Positions 1 through 8,959 of a stretch of 64,000 bases of DNA are shown piece after piece. Under the pieces are notes generated by a model, which was not told the DNA's origin, ran no database searches, and saw only the letters and a list, made by a program, of their open reading frames with translations. The stretch is from the NCBI GenBank assembly GCA_902781095.1, contig CACZHW010000013.1, positions 1 to 64,000 on the forward strand. Reading direction: 5' to 3'. Numbering within the stretch: position 1 is the stretch's first letter; each line of letters opens with the position of its first letter. The stretch comes from an uncultured Eubacteriales bacterium (GTDB taxonomy: Bacteria > Bacillota > Clostridia > Christensenellales > Aristaeellaceae). A program made the translations under genes and the position numbers.

Positions 1-23
1 GCCTGGTAAAGGCTTCTTTTTTT
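1..23 (+). terminator. Right end of a rho-independent terminator, cut by the window start
   Basis: The first bases form a short GCC/GGC stem followed by TTCTTTTTTT. This looks like the end of a terminator for a plus-strand gene lying left of the window. The upstream arm cannot be seen in full. Confidence 0.4.
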
Positions 24-46
24 ATCCTCTTTGCTTTTGTAAAACA

Positions 47-82
47 AATACCCTTGCTTCCTTCTCAGAAAACAAGGGTATT
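47..82 (-). terminator. Probable luxS terminator hairpin
   Basis: Inverted repeat of 10 bp (47-56 and 73-82, AATACCCTTG / CAAGGGTATT). On the minus strand it is followed by TGTTTTAC, a weak U-tract. It lies about 60 bp past the luxS stop, so it may end the luxS transcript. Confidence 0.4.
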
Positions 83-93
83 GTTGATGGTCT

Positions 94-124
94 GAATCCG
101 CAAAGGTATCGCCTTTGCGGATTC
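94..124. other. Perfect 13-bp hairpin just downstream of luxS
   Basis: The arms 94-106 and 112-124 are perfect complements around a 5-nt loop. A U-run is weak on the plus strand (CTTTTAT) and missing on the minus strand, so this may be a 3' stabilising hairpin of the luxS transcript or a terminator of incoming plus-strand transcription. Confidence 0.4.
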
Positions 125-142
125 CTTTATGCTGCCTGGGAA

Positions 143-610
143 TCAGTCGAGGAAGTACTGGTAGTGCATGTCCGCCGTGGTCAGGTTTTCCAGCACCTTC
201 AGGTACTCCGCAGCCTCCCGCCGGCAGTCCTCCAGGCTGTGCTCGCGGTAGTTGCCGCACTCCTCTTCTTTGGCGCCGGGGATCTCGCCCTCGTAATTCG
301 CCATAAAGCGGTAGGATTCGCGGATGCAGTCCAGCACGTCCTGCTCGGAGAGGCCGCGCGTGAGGAAGTACATGCCGGTGCGGCAGCCCATGGGGCCGAT
401 GTAAATGATGCCGTCCTGCCACTTGCTGTTGCGCGCATAGGTGGCGAACAGGTGCTCGATGGTGTGCAGGGCGCCCTGGGAGAGGTAATCGCCGTGGTTG
501 GGCTCCTTCATGCGCACGTCCCAGGTCATGACGTCGTCGTCCTGACGGGACGGATAGACGCCCCTCTTGAGGCGGGTATGATCGATGGAAAAGCTGGGGA
601 TTCGTTTCAT
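143..610 (-). CDS. luxS: S-ribosylhomocysteine lyase (LuxS)
   Basis: LuxS cleaves S-ribosylhomocysteine to homocysteine and DPD, the autoinducer-2 precursor, in the activated methyl cycle. The protein is about 155 residues, the usual length. The zinc ligands are visible as HTIEH (H49, H53) and a cysteine in ECGNY (C118). The catalytic cysteine is in GPMGCRTG (C76). I chose the ATG at 610 because an AGGAGG lies 9 nt upstream and the family start MKRIPSF begins there; an upstream TTG would add ten unrelated residues. The gene stands alone, divergent from the aspartoacylase-like pair. No pfs gene is adjacent, so the cycle must be completed from elsewhere. Confidence 0.97.
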   Translation of the reverse strand: MKRIPSFSIDHTRLKRGVYPSRQDDDVMTWDVRMKEPNHGDYLSQGALHTIEHLFATYARNSKWQDGIIYIGPMGCRTGMYFLTRGLSEQDVLDCIRESYRFMANYEGEIPGAKEEECGNYREHSLEDCRREAAEYLKVLENLTTADMHYQYFLD

Positions 611-744
611 CTGGGGTTTCCTCCTTCTCGGTACGGGCAAAGCCCGGTAAAATCCATCTTAATTGTTCTACGCCGGTTTTCTTTTTCCTGCTTTGCCGTT
701 CTGGACGGTTTTGAAATCAAATTTCATTCATTATGGCTTTGATC

Positions 745-773
745 TTGCAAAATTGCGTTATTTGTGGTAGGAT
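745..773 (+). promoter_or_regulatory. Sigma-A promoter for the aspartoacylase-like pair
   Basis: TTGCAA (745-750), a 17-bp spacer and TAGGAT (768-773), about 70 bp before the start codon of the first gene. Confidence 0.5.
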
Positions 774-845
774 TTCAGCGTTAAAATGGGCAAAGAGAGG
801 GTATAACAAACCAAATCTCATGCATTCACAAAGGAGAAGATCGTT

Positions 846-1802
846 TTGCCTGTAACCAAAGAGATTGTAAAAATCGCAAGCGCAGCCATGCCGTTTGACG
901 AGCAGTGGGCCATCCGCCGCACCCGGTACGATTCCGGACTGCCGGGCGGGCGCCTGTGCATCGCGGCGGGAACGCACGGCGACGAGATGATGGGCCAGCT
1001 CGTCTGTTTCCAGGTGGCGGACCGCATCCAGCGGGAGCCGGAACACCTGCGGGGCCTCGTGGATATCTATCCCATGCTCAACCCGCTGGGCCTGGACATC
1101 ATGGAGCGCATGGTTCCCGTGGGGACGCGGCTGGACATGAACCTCGCCTTTCCCGGCAATCCTGAGGGTACGCCGCTGGAAATCCTGTGCCACGCCGTCA
1201 TGCAGGACATGCTGGGCGCCGATCTGGTGCTGGACGTGCACGCCTCCACGCATTACAAAAGCGAGCTCTACGAGGTGCGCATGAACGAGGCGGACGCCGA
1301 CCGGCTGATTCCCAAGGCGCGGACGCTGTGCCCCGATCTCATCTGGGTCTATCCCGAGTACGCGGCATACGGATCTTCTCTGACCTCCGCACTGTGCGCG
1401 GCGGGCACGGACGCGCTGATCCTGGAAGCGGACGAGCGCCGCAGAAAGCCGCAGGAGATCGCCGCGGGCGTCGTGTCCGGCATCTTCTGCAAGATGCGGG
1501 AACTGGGGCTCTGGACGGGGGAGACGCAGCAGGCGCCGGCGGAGAACAGCATCCCCGTCGTGCGCACCCGGGCGGAGGTCTGCCGCGTGACGTGCAGCAA
1601 CCCCGGCGTATACGTGCCGGAGGACCGGATCGGCACCGAGGTGCGGGAAGGCGAACTGCTGGGGACGGTTGTGGACGCCTGTGAGGGCGTCGTGCGGGAG
1701 CGCGTCACCGCGCCCGCGCCGGGGCTCGTGTTCAGCCAGCGCAGCTATTCCGCGGTTTATCCCGGCACGCTCATCGCCCGCATCCGAAAGGAGCACGTAT
1801 GA
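846..1802 (+). CDS. Succinylglutamate desuccinylase/aspartoacylase family zinc deacylase
   Basis: This 318-residue protein belongs to the AstE/AspA branch of the M14 carboxypeptidase fold, whose members hydrolyse N-acyl amino acids. The zinc site looks intact: GTHGDE near residue 42 supplies His and Glu, and DVHAST near residue 132 supplies the second His. RLDMN matches the conserved Arg-Asp-x-Asn region. The start is a TTG with AAGGAG 9 nt upstream. Its stop overlaps the next gene's ATG by 4 bp, so the two are translationally coupled. A GPH-type transporter follows, which suggests uptake plus deacylation of one compound. The substrate cannot be told from sequence. Confidence 0.8.
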   Translation: MPVTKEIVKIASAAMPFDEQWAIRRTRYDSGLPGGRLCIAAGTHGDEMMGQLVCFQVADRIQREPEHLRGLVDIYPMLNPLGLDIMERMVPVGTRLDMNLAFPGNPEGTPLEILCHAVMQDMLGADLVLDVHASTHYKSELYEVRMNEADADRLIPKARTLCPDLIWVYPEYAAYGSSLTSALCAAGTDALILEADERRRKPQEIAAGVVSGIFCKMRELGLWTGETQQAPAENSIPVVRTRAEVCRVTCSNPGVYVPEDRIGTEVREGELLGTVVDACEGVVRERVTAPAPGLVFSQRSYSAVYPGTLIARIRKEHV

Positions 1803-2728
1803 AAAAAGAAGTGCTGTATACCGTCCCGTCCTACTTCAGGGACGATATGAAGATCCTCTCCTACCGGTTCGGCAAAGGGGAAAAGAGCTGCATCATCCTC
1901 GGCGCCCTGCGGGGCGACGAGGTGCAGCAGCTCTACGTCTGCGCCCGGCTGGTCTCCTTTCTGCGGGACGTGGAGAAGGAGGGCGGCATTCTACCGGGCC
2001 GGACGGTGACCGTCATCCCGACGGCGATCGGCGCCTCCATGAACGTGGGCACGCGCCTGTGGGCGCCGGAGAACATGGACATCAACCGCTGCTTTCCCGG
2101 AGACGCGGCGGGCAGCACGACGGAGCGCATCGCGGACGGGCTCTTCTCCACGCTGAAGCTCTACCGCTACGGCATCCAGCTCACCAGCTTTTACCAGCCC
2201 GGCTCCTTCGTGCCGCATGTGCGCGTGATGGACACGGGGCGGCAGAATCCGGAACTGGGGTGCGAATTCGGCCTGCCCTACGTGTACGTGCGCAAGCCGC
2301 GCATCACGGACAGGACGACGCTCAACTACGCCTGGCAGTTTTCCGGCACGCAGGCCTTCTCCCTGTACGCGGGCAAGACGCACGAGATCGACGAGACCGC
2401 CGCGGAGCAGACGCTGCGCGCCATCATCCGCTTCCTCAACACCCGCGGCATCATCCGCAGCGAGAATTCGCCGGGGCATACCGCCAGCGTAATCACGGAG
2501 GAAGACCTGACGCAGGTTTCCGCCGGTACAGCGGGGCTGCTGCGCCGGGTGAAGTTCGCGGGTGCGCACGTGCGGCGCGGCGAACAGCTCGCCTTCCTGC
2601 TGAGCCCGACGGACGGCTCCGTGCGGGAAGTGCTGAAGACGCCCGCCACAGGCGTCCTCTTCTTCGTACAGGAAGGGCCGTTTATCACGCAGTACAGCCC
2701 GGTCTTCCAGGTGCTGACGGGGAAGTAG
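1799..2728 (+). CDS. Aspartoacylase-like paralog lacking zinc ligands
   Basis: This 309-residue protein aligns along its length with the gene before it (LRGDE loop, an ENMDIN segment, similar C-terminal beta domain). The metal site is not conserved. The GTHGDE histidine is an arginine (GALRGDE), and the region matching DVHAST reads GIQLTSF with no histidine. Only the glutamate remains. I infer a non-catalytic partner or regulatory subunit of the upstream enzyme, because the genes overlap by 4 bp and are probably made in equal amounts. A different activity on the same fold is the alternative. Start ATG 1799 is preceded by GAAAGGAG inside the upstream gene. Confidence 0.75.
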   Translation: MKKEVLYTVPSYFRDDMKILSYRFGKGEKSCIILGALRGDEVQQLYVCARLVSFLRDVEKEGGILPGRTVTVIPTAIGASMNVGTRLWAPENMDINRCFPGDAAGSTTERIADGLFSTLKLYRYGIQLTSFYQPGSFVPHVRVMDTGRQNPELGCEFGLPYVYVRKPRITDRTTLNYAWQFSGTQAFSLYAGKTHEIDETAAEQTLRAIIRFLNTRGIIRSENSPGHTASVITEEDLTQVSAGTAGLLRRVKFAGAHVRRGEQLAFLLSPTDGSVREVLKTPATGVLFFVQEGPFITQYSPVFQVLTGK

Positions 2729-2782
2729 CCTGAACAGCCGGCCATCCTGAAAACGACAAGGAAAAAGGGGGAACCATCCACC

Positions 2783-4153
2783 ATGCAGAATCAACTGAAA
2801 AAGCTCTCAACCGGCAAGGTCTGGTGCTTTGCCGTCGGACAGTTCGGCTGGTCCGTTCTGTCGGCGCTCATCTCCAGCTGGCTCGTCAACTATTATCAGC
2901 CCGATCCGGCCACACAGGCGGCAGGACAGCCGATTTTTGTGCCGCAGGGGCGCGTGATTTTCGGGGTACTCACCGTCCTGGGCGCCATCACCGCGGCCGG
3001 CCGCATCTTTGATGCCGTTACGGACCCGTTTATCGCCTCCCGCTCGGACCGCTGCAAATCAAAGGACGGGCGGCGCATCCCCTTCATGCGGGCCGCGGCC
3101 ATCCCGTTCGCAGCCAGCTGCGTGCTGACTTTCTGGTCGCCCGTCGCCGGAGAGAGCCTGCTGAACGCGCTGTTCCTCTTCGTCATGCTGATGCTCTTCT
3201 ACTTCTTTATGACGATGTACTGCACGCCTTACAACGCGCTCATTCCGGAGCTCGGCGCTGACCAGAAGACGCGGATGGCGATCTCCACGGCCATTTCCTT
3301 TACCTACATCGCGGGCATGGCGGTCGCTTACCTCGCGCCCGTCATCTGGGGCGCGCTGCAGGGCGTCACGGGCGACCGGGTCAGCGCAATCCGCCTCACC
3401 TTTACGCTGATCACGCTGGTGGGCTGCGTCTGCATGTTCGTGCCCGTCTTCACGATCCGCGAGCGCGATTACGTGGAGATTCATCCCAACGAGAGTTCCG
3501 CGTGGGGCTCCCTCTCCGCAACCTTCCGCAACCGCGATTTCCGGCTCTTCGTCGCCAGCGATATCGCCTACTTCCTCGGCATCACCATGTTCCAAACGGC
3601 GCTTCCCTTCTTTGTCACCTCGCTGCTGCATCTGGAGGAGAGCATGTCCACGCTCTACTTCGTGCTGATGACCGCGCTGTCCCTCATCTTCTACCTCCCC
3701 GTCAACAAGCTGACGCCGAAGTTCGGCAAAAAGCGGATCATCCTCGTGGCCTTCTGCATCTTCAGCGTCAGTTTCATCTTTACCGCTTTCTTTGGAGAAG
3801 CGCTGCCCTTCCCGCCGGCGGTTCAGGGCTTTATCCTCTGCGTGCTGGCTTCTCCCGCGCAGGCGATCTTCGGCATCCTGCCGCAGGCCGTGGTGGCGGA
3901 CATCGCGGAATGCGACGCGCTGGAAACCCACGAGAACCGGAGCGGCATGTTCTTCGCGGCCCGCACCTTCGCCTTTAAGCTGGGGCAGTCTGTCGCGATG
4001 CTGCTGGTGACGGCGTTCGCCACCATCCATCCCGAAACGGGCCTCGGTTACCGCATTACGGCGATCGCCGCCGCCGCCGTGTGTATCCTGGGCGGTGTAC
4101 TGTTCCTCATGTATAACGAAAAGAAAGTCTATGCCCGTCTGGGTATCCGCTGA
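2783..4153 (+). CDS. GPH-family (MelB-type) sugar:cation symporter, MFS
   Basis: A 456-residue polytopic membrane protein with about 12 hydrophobic segments. The family signature follows TM2: GRIFDAVTDP, then SDRCKSKDGRRIPF, the acidic and GRR motifs of glycoside-pentoside-hexuronide:cation symporters. Known members import disaccharides, pentosides or hexuronides with Na+ or H+. The gene follows the deacylase pair after 54 bp with its own RBS (GGGGGAA) and precedes an ABC exporter, so all four may share one transcript. The substrate is unknown. N-acylated or glycosidic compounds are conceivable because of the deacylase neighbours, but that is inference. Confidence 0.85.
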   Translation: MQNQLKKLSTGKVWCFAVGQFGWSVLSALISSWLVNYYQPDPATQAAGQPIFVPQGRVIFGVLTVLGAITAAGRIFDAVTDPFIASRSDRCKSKDGRRIPFMRAAAIPFAASCVLTFWSPVAGESLLNALFLFVMLMLFYFFMTMYCTPYNALIPELGADQKTRMAISTAISFTYIAGMAVAYLAPVIWGALQGVTGDRVSAIRLTFTLITLVGCVCMFVPVFTIRERDYVEIHPNESSAWGSLSATFRNRDFRLFVASDIAYFLGITMFQTALPFFVTSLLHLEESMSTLYFVLMTALSLIFYLPVNKLTPKFGKKRIILVAFCIFSVSFIFTAFFGEALPFPPAVQGFILCVLASPAQAIFGILPQAVVADIAECDALETHENRSGMFFAARTFAFKLGQSVAMLLVTAFATIHPETGLGYRITAIAAAAVCILGGVLFLMYNEKKVYARLGIR

Positions 4154-4205
4154 CGGCGGATACCCGGGGCGCCCCGGTTCCCTATGACAACAGGAGGATT
4201 CCGCT

Positions 4206-5954
4206 ATGCAGCCTTCTTCCGAAAACAAAAGCCGCGGCTCGCTTCTGTCCGAGTTCGCGGCGTATTATAAGCCCCATTGGGGCATCTTCTGCCTGGATTT
4301 GTTCTGCGCGCTGCTGATCGCCCTGGTGGACGTGCTCTTTCCCGTCGTCACGAGGCGGATGCTCTATCAGTACATCCCGCAGGGCGCCTCGCGCCTGCTG
4401 GCGGCGGCGAGCCTCGCCATGCTGGGCTTTTTCGTTTTGCGCACGGCTTGCCAATGGATCGTGACCTTTCTGGGGCACTCCATGGGCGTCACCATCGAGG
4501 CGGACATGCGGCGGGACCTGTTTCGTCACCTGGAGGAGATGGATTTTTCCTTCTTCGACCGCAACAGGACCGGCCAGCTGATGAGCCGCGTGACCAGCGA
4601 CCTGTTCGACGTGACGGAGCTGGCGCACCACGGGCCGGAGGACCTGTTCATCTCCGCCGTGACGCTGCTGGGCGCCTTCACCGTGCTCTGGCGCATCCAG
4701 CGGAGCCTGGCGCTCGTGCTCATCTGCGTCGTCCCGCTGATCCTGCTGTTCATCACCTCCAGGCGGCGGGCGATGATGCGCGCGTCCAGGGAGGTCAAGC
4801 GCCGGGTGGCCGGGATCAACGAGGAGATCGAGAGCGCGATCTCCGGCATCCGCGTCTCGCGCGCCTTCGGCAACGAAGCGGAGGAGATGCGCAAATTCAG
4901 CCGCTGCACGCAGGAATACGTAGGCGCGCGGCGCGTCTACTACCGTACGATGGCCGGCTTCATGTCGGGGACCGAATTCATGCTGAACCTGATGAGCCTG
5001 TCCGTCGTATGCGCGGGCGCGTTCCTCATCCTTCGCCGGTCCATGGACGTGGCGACCCTGGTCACCTTCAACATGTACGTAGCGAGCATCCAGAGCCCCA
5101 TCCGCAGGCTCACCAATTTTACGGAACTCTTCACCCAGGGAATGGCCGGCTTCCAGCGCTTTTCGGAGATCATGCACGAGAAGCCTGCCATCACCGACAG
5201 CCCGGACGCCGAACCCGTTGCCCAGGTCAAAGGGGAGATCGAGTTTCAGGATGTCTCCTTCGCCTACGGCAAGGGGAAGGGCGAGGTACTCTCCCTCGTC
5301 AGCCTGCGCATCCGCCCGGGCGAAATGCTGGCGCTGGCCGGGCCCAGCGGCGGCGGAAAGACGACGCTCTGCCAGCTGATCCCCCGGTTTTACGATATCA
5401 CGGGAGGCCGCATCCTGCTGGACGGGCGCGATATCCGGAAGCTCCGCCTGTCGGAGCTGCGCGGCGCGATCGGCATCGTACAGCAGGACGTCTTCCTCTT
5501 CCCGGGCACGGTGGCGGACAACATCCTCTACGGCAGGCCCGGTGCCTCCAGGGAGGAGGTTGAGGAGGCGGCCAGGCGCGCGGAAATCCACGAGGACATC
5601 CTTGCCATGCCGAAGGGATACGACACGCCGGTGGGCGAGCGGGGCGTTCTCCTCTCCGGCGGACAGAAGCAGCGCATCGCCATCGCGCGCATCTTCCTCA
5701 AAAATCCGCCCATCCTCATCCTGGACGAGGCGACCTCCGCGCTGGATACGGTGACCGAACGGCGCATCCAGAAGAGCCTCTCCGAGCTGGCCAAGGGGCG
5801 CACCACGCTGGTCATCGCCCACCGGCTCTCCACCATCCGCAACGCGGACGAGATCCTGATCCTGGACGATCACGGCATCCGCGAGCGCGGAACGCATGAC
5901 GAACTGCTGAAAAGCGGGGGACTTTACGCGAAGCTGGCCGGACAGATGGCCTGA
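4206..5954 (+). CDS. ABC exporter, fused permease and ATPase (half transporter)
   Basis: A 582-residue type IV half transporter. Residues about 15-310 form six membrane segments with the exporter EEMDFSFFDRNRTG coupling-helix region. The ATPase follows, with Walker A GPSGGGKTT, signature LLSGGQKQR, Walker B with catalytic glutamate LILDEATSALD, and the switch histidine in VIAHRLS. All catalytic positions are canonical, so it can work as a homodimer, unlike the pair at the right end of the window. The start ATG has GGAGG upstream. The exported compound (drug, lipid or peptide) cannot be assigned. The gene ends 4 bp before the convergent aldolase, with no terminator between them. Confidence 0.9.
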   Translation: MQPSSENKSRGSLLSEFAAYYKPHWGIFCLDLFCALLIALVDVLFPVVTRRMLYQYIPQGASRLLAAASLAMLGFFVLRTACQWIVTFLGHSMGVTIEADMRRDLFRHLEEMDFSFFDRNRTGQLMSRVTSDLFDVTELAHHGPEDLFISAVTLLGAFTVLWRIQRSLALVLICVVPLILLFITSRRRAMMRASREVKRRVAGINEEIESAISGIRVSRAFGNEAEEMRKFSRCTQEYVGARRVYYRTMAGFMSGTEFMLNLMSLSVVCAGAFLILRRSMDVATLVTFNMYVASIQSPIRRLTNFTELFTQGMAGFQRFSEIMHEKPAITDSPDAEPVAQVKGEIEFQDVSFAYGKGKGEVLSLVSLRIRPGEMLALAGPSGGGKTTLCQLIPRFYDITGGRILLDGRDIRKLRLSELRGAIGIVQQDVFLFPGTVADNILYGRPGASREEVEEAARRAEIHEDILAMPKGYDTPVGERGVLLSGGQKQRIAIARIFLKNPPILILDEATSALDTVTERRIQKSLSELAKGRTTLVIAHRLSTIRNADEILILDDHGIRERGTHDELLKSGGLYAKLAGQMA

Positions 5955-5958
5955 GGCG

Positions 5959-7002
5959 TCAGAGCAGGCCGGTCAGCGCGCGGATGTCTTCCTCCGTCGT
6001 GGCCCAGTCGGTCGCAAAGCGGATGACGGTGTGATCGTCGTCCGCTTTTTCCCAGAAACTGTACTCGACAGAGCGGCCCACCTCTGCCAGCTTCCGGTTT
6101 TCGACCAAGCAGAAGACCTGGTTGGTCGGCGAACCGAAGCACAGCGCATAGCCCTTCTGCACCAGTGCGCGGCGCAGCGTATCGGCGGCCCGGACAGCGG
6201 GTTCGCCGATTTTTTCGTACAGCCCGTCCGTAAACAGGGCGCCGAACTGCAAACCGAGCAGCCGCCCCTTGGCGAGCAGCGCGCCGTGCTGCTTGATGAG
6301 GGTAAAGAAGCCGGGGATCAGGGCAGGGTCCGGCATGACGACGGCCTCTCCGAAGAGCGCGCCGCACTTGGTGCCGCCGATGTAGAAGACGTCGCACAGA
6401 CGGGCGAGATCCGGGAGGGTCACGTCGCTGTCGGGGCAGGCGAGGGCGTAGGCCAGCCGCGCCCCGTCCAGATAGAGCGGGAGCCGGTATTCATCGCACA
6501 CGGCCCGCAGCGCGCACAGCTCCTCCTTCGTATACAGCGTGCCGTATTCGGTGGGGTGGGAGATGTAAACCATGCCCGGCATGACCATATGCTCATGATT
6601 GTCATCGCCGAAGAAGTCTTGCAGGAAACGGCGGACCTCCCCGGCGTCGAGCTTTCCGGCGTGCTGGGGCAGCGTCAGCACCTTGTGGCCGCCGGCCTCG
6701 ATGGCGCCGGCCTCATGGGTGGCGATGTGGCCCGTTTCGGCGGCGATTACACCCTGGTAGGGGCGCAGGACGGAACTGATGACCGTTTCGTTGGTCTGCG
6801 TGCCGCCGACGAGGAATTCCACCCGCGCGCCGGGGCAGGCGCACGCCCTGCGGATGAGGTCCCTGGCCTCTTCACAGTAGGCATCCTGTCCGTAGCCGGG
6901 CGTCTCCTCGAGATTGGTCGCGACAAGCCGGGAGAGGACGGCTGGGTGCGCGCCCTTCGTATAATCGCTGGCGAAGTTGAGTTTGGATTTGACGGGATTC
7001 AA
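5959..7002 (-). CDS. Low-specificity L-threonine aldolase family (PLP enzyme)
   Basis: 347 residues of the beta-eliminating lyase/threonine aldolase fold, which cleaves L-threonine or L-allo-threonine to glycine and acetaldehyde using PLP. Seen directly: HIATHEAGAIE near residue 90 (stacking His), the LDGARLAYAL segment that holds the PLP ring nitrogen Asp, and the Schiff-base lysine in IGGTKCGALFGEA. Length fits the family. The start is a TTG at 7002 with AGGAGG 8-9 nt upstream. It is a single-gene unit from the promoter at 7037-7065. Related aldolases act on other beta-hydroxy amino acids, so threonine is only the default substrate. Confidence 0.88.
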   Translation of the reverse strand: MNPVKSKLNFASDYTKGAHPAVLSRLVATNLEETPGYGQDAYCEEARDLIRRACACPGARVEFLVGGTQTNETVISSVLRPYQGVIAAETGHIATHEAGAIEAGGHKVLTLPQHAGKLDAGEVRRFLQDFFGDDNHEHMVMPGMVYISHPTEYGTLYTKEELCALRAVCDEYRLPLYLDGARLAYALACPDSDVTLPDLARLCDVFYIGGTKCGALFGEAVVMPDPALIPGFFTLIKQHGALLAKGRLLGLQFGALFTDGLYEKIGEPAVRAADTLRRALVQKGYALCFGSPTNQVFCLVENRKLAEVGRSVEYSFWEKADDDHTVIRFATDWATTEEDIRALTGLL

Positions 7003-7036
7003 TTGGATCTCCTCCTGTTCAGATGATGCAGGACTG

Positions 7037-7065
7037 ATTATATGACAATATGATCTTTAAATCAA
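7037..7065 (-). promoter_or_regulatory. Sigma-A promoter of the threonine aldolase gene
   Basis: On the minus strand: TTGATT (7060-7065), 17-bp spacer, TATAAT (7037-7042), about 35 bp before the TTG start. Confidence 0.7.
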
Positions 7066-7066
7066 T

Positions 7067-7093
7067 GCGGCGGCGATGTTTCATCGCCGCCGC
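7067..7093 (-). terminator. GC-rich hairpin ending the surface-protein operon
   Basis: Arms 7067-7078 and 7082-7093 are perfect 12-bp complements around TTT. On the minus strand it is followed by ATTGATTT, a weak U-tract. It sits 22 bp past the stop of the secreted ModA-like fusion. Confidence 0.55.
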
Positions 7094-7115
7094 AATTACA
7101 GGGCCTGAAGAAAAG

Positions 7116-8939
7116 TTACTTCGTATCCGCGCCTTCGAAGCCGAGGCTCTCGAAGATGCCGCGCGCGCCGTTTCCGCGTAGATAGCTGAGGAAATTCTGC
7201 GCCGCGCCGGTGCTGATGCTGGTTTTGAGGATGGCACAGGGATACGGGACCTTGTCGGAAGGATTGGCCGCCGTATCGGAAACCAGCAGGTTGGCCGCGG
7301 CCGCGTCGCTGCCCAGCAGGATGCCTGCATCCACGGAACCGGTGAGCACGGCGCCCATGACTTCGTCTTCCGTCTTCAGCTCGATGAGCTGGCCGGCGGC
7401 TTTCAGCGCCTCCGTATCCAGCCCCTGGTAGAAGAGGATTTCACGGGCGAAGACGCCCGCGTCGTCATTCCCGGAGGAAACGGCAAGCTTCTTTCCGGCA
7501 GCCAGGTCGGAGGCCAGCGTGACGAAGCTCATGCGCGAGGCGCTGCTCTTCGGCTGCGCCAGCACGGCGGCGTCATAGGCCACCTGCGTGCGGCTGAGGC
7601 TGATGATCCTGTCCTGGCGCGTGGGGTTGCGCAGGGTGTCCTGCGCGTAGTCCAGCACGTCCATGGCTTCCTCGGTGCGGGTGATGACGAGGTCGCCGTA
7701 GGTTCCGTTCTGGATGCGCGCGTCCAGGAGGTCGCTGTCGTCGTAGATGAGGTTGATGCGGACGTTGTTGTTGGCCAGCTGGTAGTCATAGGCGATGCCG
7801 TTGAGGGCCGTGCGCAGCGTGCGGTCCGCATATACCGTCAGCGTGGTGACGGGTTCGGGCGTCGGAACCGGCGTGTAATAGTCGGAGGAGGAAGAAGACC
7901 GCTTCTTGATGGGCAGACGGACGGAATCGGACTTTTCACCCTTGCCGTAGTAGGCGTAAGCCGTGTTGACGACCTTGTGCTTGGTCTGGTCGGAGGACCT
8001 CACGGTGTAGCTCGCCCTGACGGTCACGCTCTCCTGCGGATACAGGTCGCGGATGATGGCGTCGCCGTCGCCGTCCACATAATACCCGCTTCCGTCCTTG
8101 ATCTTGGCGCCCTTGAGCGCCTCGTAGACGACGATCTTGGGGATGACTTCCGTACCCGTGTTGCTGACCACGATGTGGAAGCGTACCTTGTCTCCCGACT
8201 TGAAGAGGATGAGATCGCCGTTTTTGTCCCACTTCTTGTTGGTGATGTATTTGCAGATGCTGATGTGCACGCCGGTCTTCTGCCAGACGGCGAAGAGGTG
8301 GTTCTTTTCGCCGGATACATAGACCTTCTGGCCGGGTTTGAATTCCGCCGTAACCGCGTATTCATCCGCGGACCAGCCGAGGAACGTCCGGTCGGCCGGC
8401 TCGCTCCAGCCACAGCCGCCGAGGGAGAGCAGGGTGACCTTTTCTCCGTCCAGATATTCCTGGGTATAGCTCTTGTCCTTGCCGGTGTTGTAATGGTAGA
8501 TGATGCTGGCGGTCTTTTGCTTGCCGCTCTGCACCCACACGGCGTAGAGGGTCAGGCTCTTTTCCAGCTTGACCGTACGGCCGGGTGCGTATTCCGGGTC
8601 GGGCTTCAGCGCGAGCTTGTCCGTGGACCAGCCGGCAAACGCCTTTTCGGCAGCGCCTTCCTTTTCGGGTTTGGGCGGGGTCAGGGCGTCGCCGGGTTTG
8701 ATTTCAATCTTTGCGCCGGGCGCATACTTACCCTCGTCCGTCACGGAGCCTGAACCGCCGTTGGCGCTGTAGGTGATGGTCAGGTCGCCCTCCGCCGGCT
8801 TTTCATCCGGTTCCACCACGGGCAGGAGAATCGCCAGGCTGTAGGTCGTATGGCGGTCGGCCAGCGCCGGCAGGCAGAGGGCGCAGAGGAGAAGCAGCAC
8901 CAGCGCAAGCGGCAGGACCTTTCTCATCGCAGGTTTCAT
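7116..8939 (-). CDS. Secreted fusion: InlB-like repeats plus ModA-like binding domain
   Basis: A 607-residue exported protein with signal peptide at residues 1-27 (hydrophobic run ending ALA-DR). Residues about 52-136 and 144-220 are two InlB/Flg_new-type beta-grasp repeats, each ending in the F-x-GWS ... LYAVW or LFAVW signature. Residues about 225-345 resemble a DUF11-like beta-sandwich (VRFHIVVSNTGTE). A Ser/Pro linker (348-364) leads to 366-605, which resembles periplasmic molybdate-binding protein ModA: LTVYADRTL start, DLVITR, NDDAGVFAREIL, SVDAGILLGSDA, and a closing NFLSYLRG..ARGIFESLGF. No LPXTG or other anchor is visible. ATG 8939 was chosen (GAGGTG upstream); it begins just past the preceding gene's stop. 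Confidence 0.75.
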   Translation of the reverse strand: MKPAMRKVLPLALVLLLLCALCLPALADRHTTYSLAILLPVVEPDEKPAEGDLTITYSANGGSGSVTDEGKYAPGAKIEIKPGDALTPPKPEKEGAAEKAFAGWSTDKLALKPDPEYAPGRTVKLEKSLTLYAVWVQSGKQKTASIIYHYNTGKDKSYTQEYLDGEKVTLLSLGGCGWSEPADRTFLGWSADEYAVTAEFKPGQKVYVSGEKNHLFAVWQKTGVHISICKYITNKKWDKNGDLILFKSGDKVRFHIVVSNTGTEVIPKIVVYEALKGAKIKDGSGYYVDGDGDAIIRDLYPQESVTVRASYTVRSSDQTKHKVVNTAYAYYGKGEKSDSVRLPIKKRSSSSSDYYTPVPTPEPVTTLTVYADRTLRTALNGIAYDYQLANNNVRINLIYDDSDLLDARIQNGTYGDLVITRTEEAMDVLDYAQDTLRNPTRQDRIISLSRTQVAYDAAVLAQPKSSASRMSFVTLASDLAAGKKLAVSSGNDDAGVFAREILFYQGLDTEALKAAGQLIELKTEDEVMGAVLTGSVDAGILLGSDAAAANLLVSDTAANPSDKVPYPCAILKTSISTGAAQNFLSYLRGNGARGIFESLGFEGADTK

Positions 8940-8959
8940 GTTTACACCTCGCATGCGGA

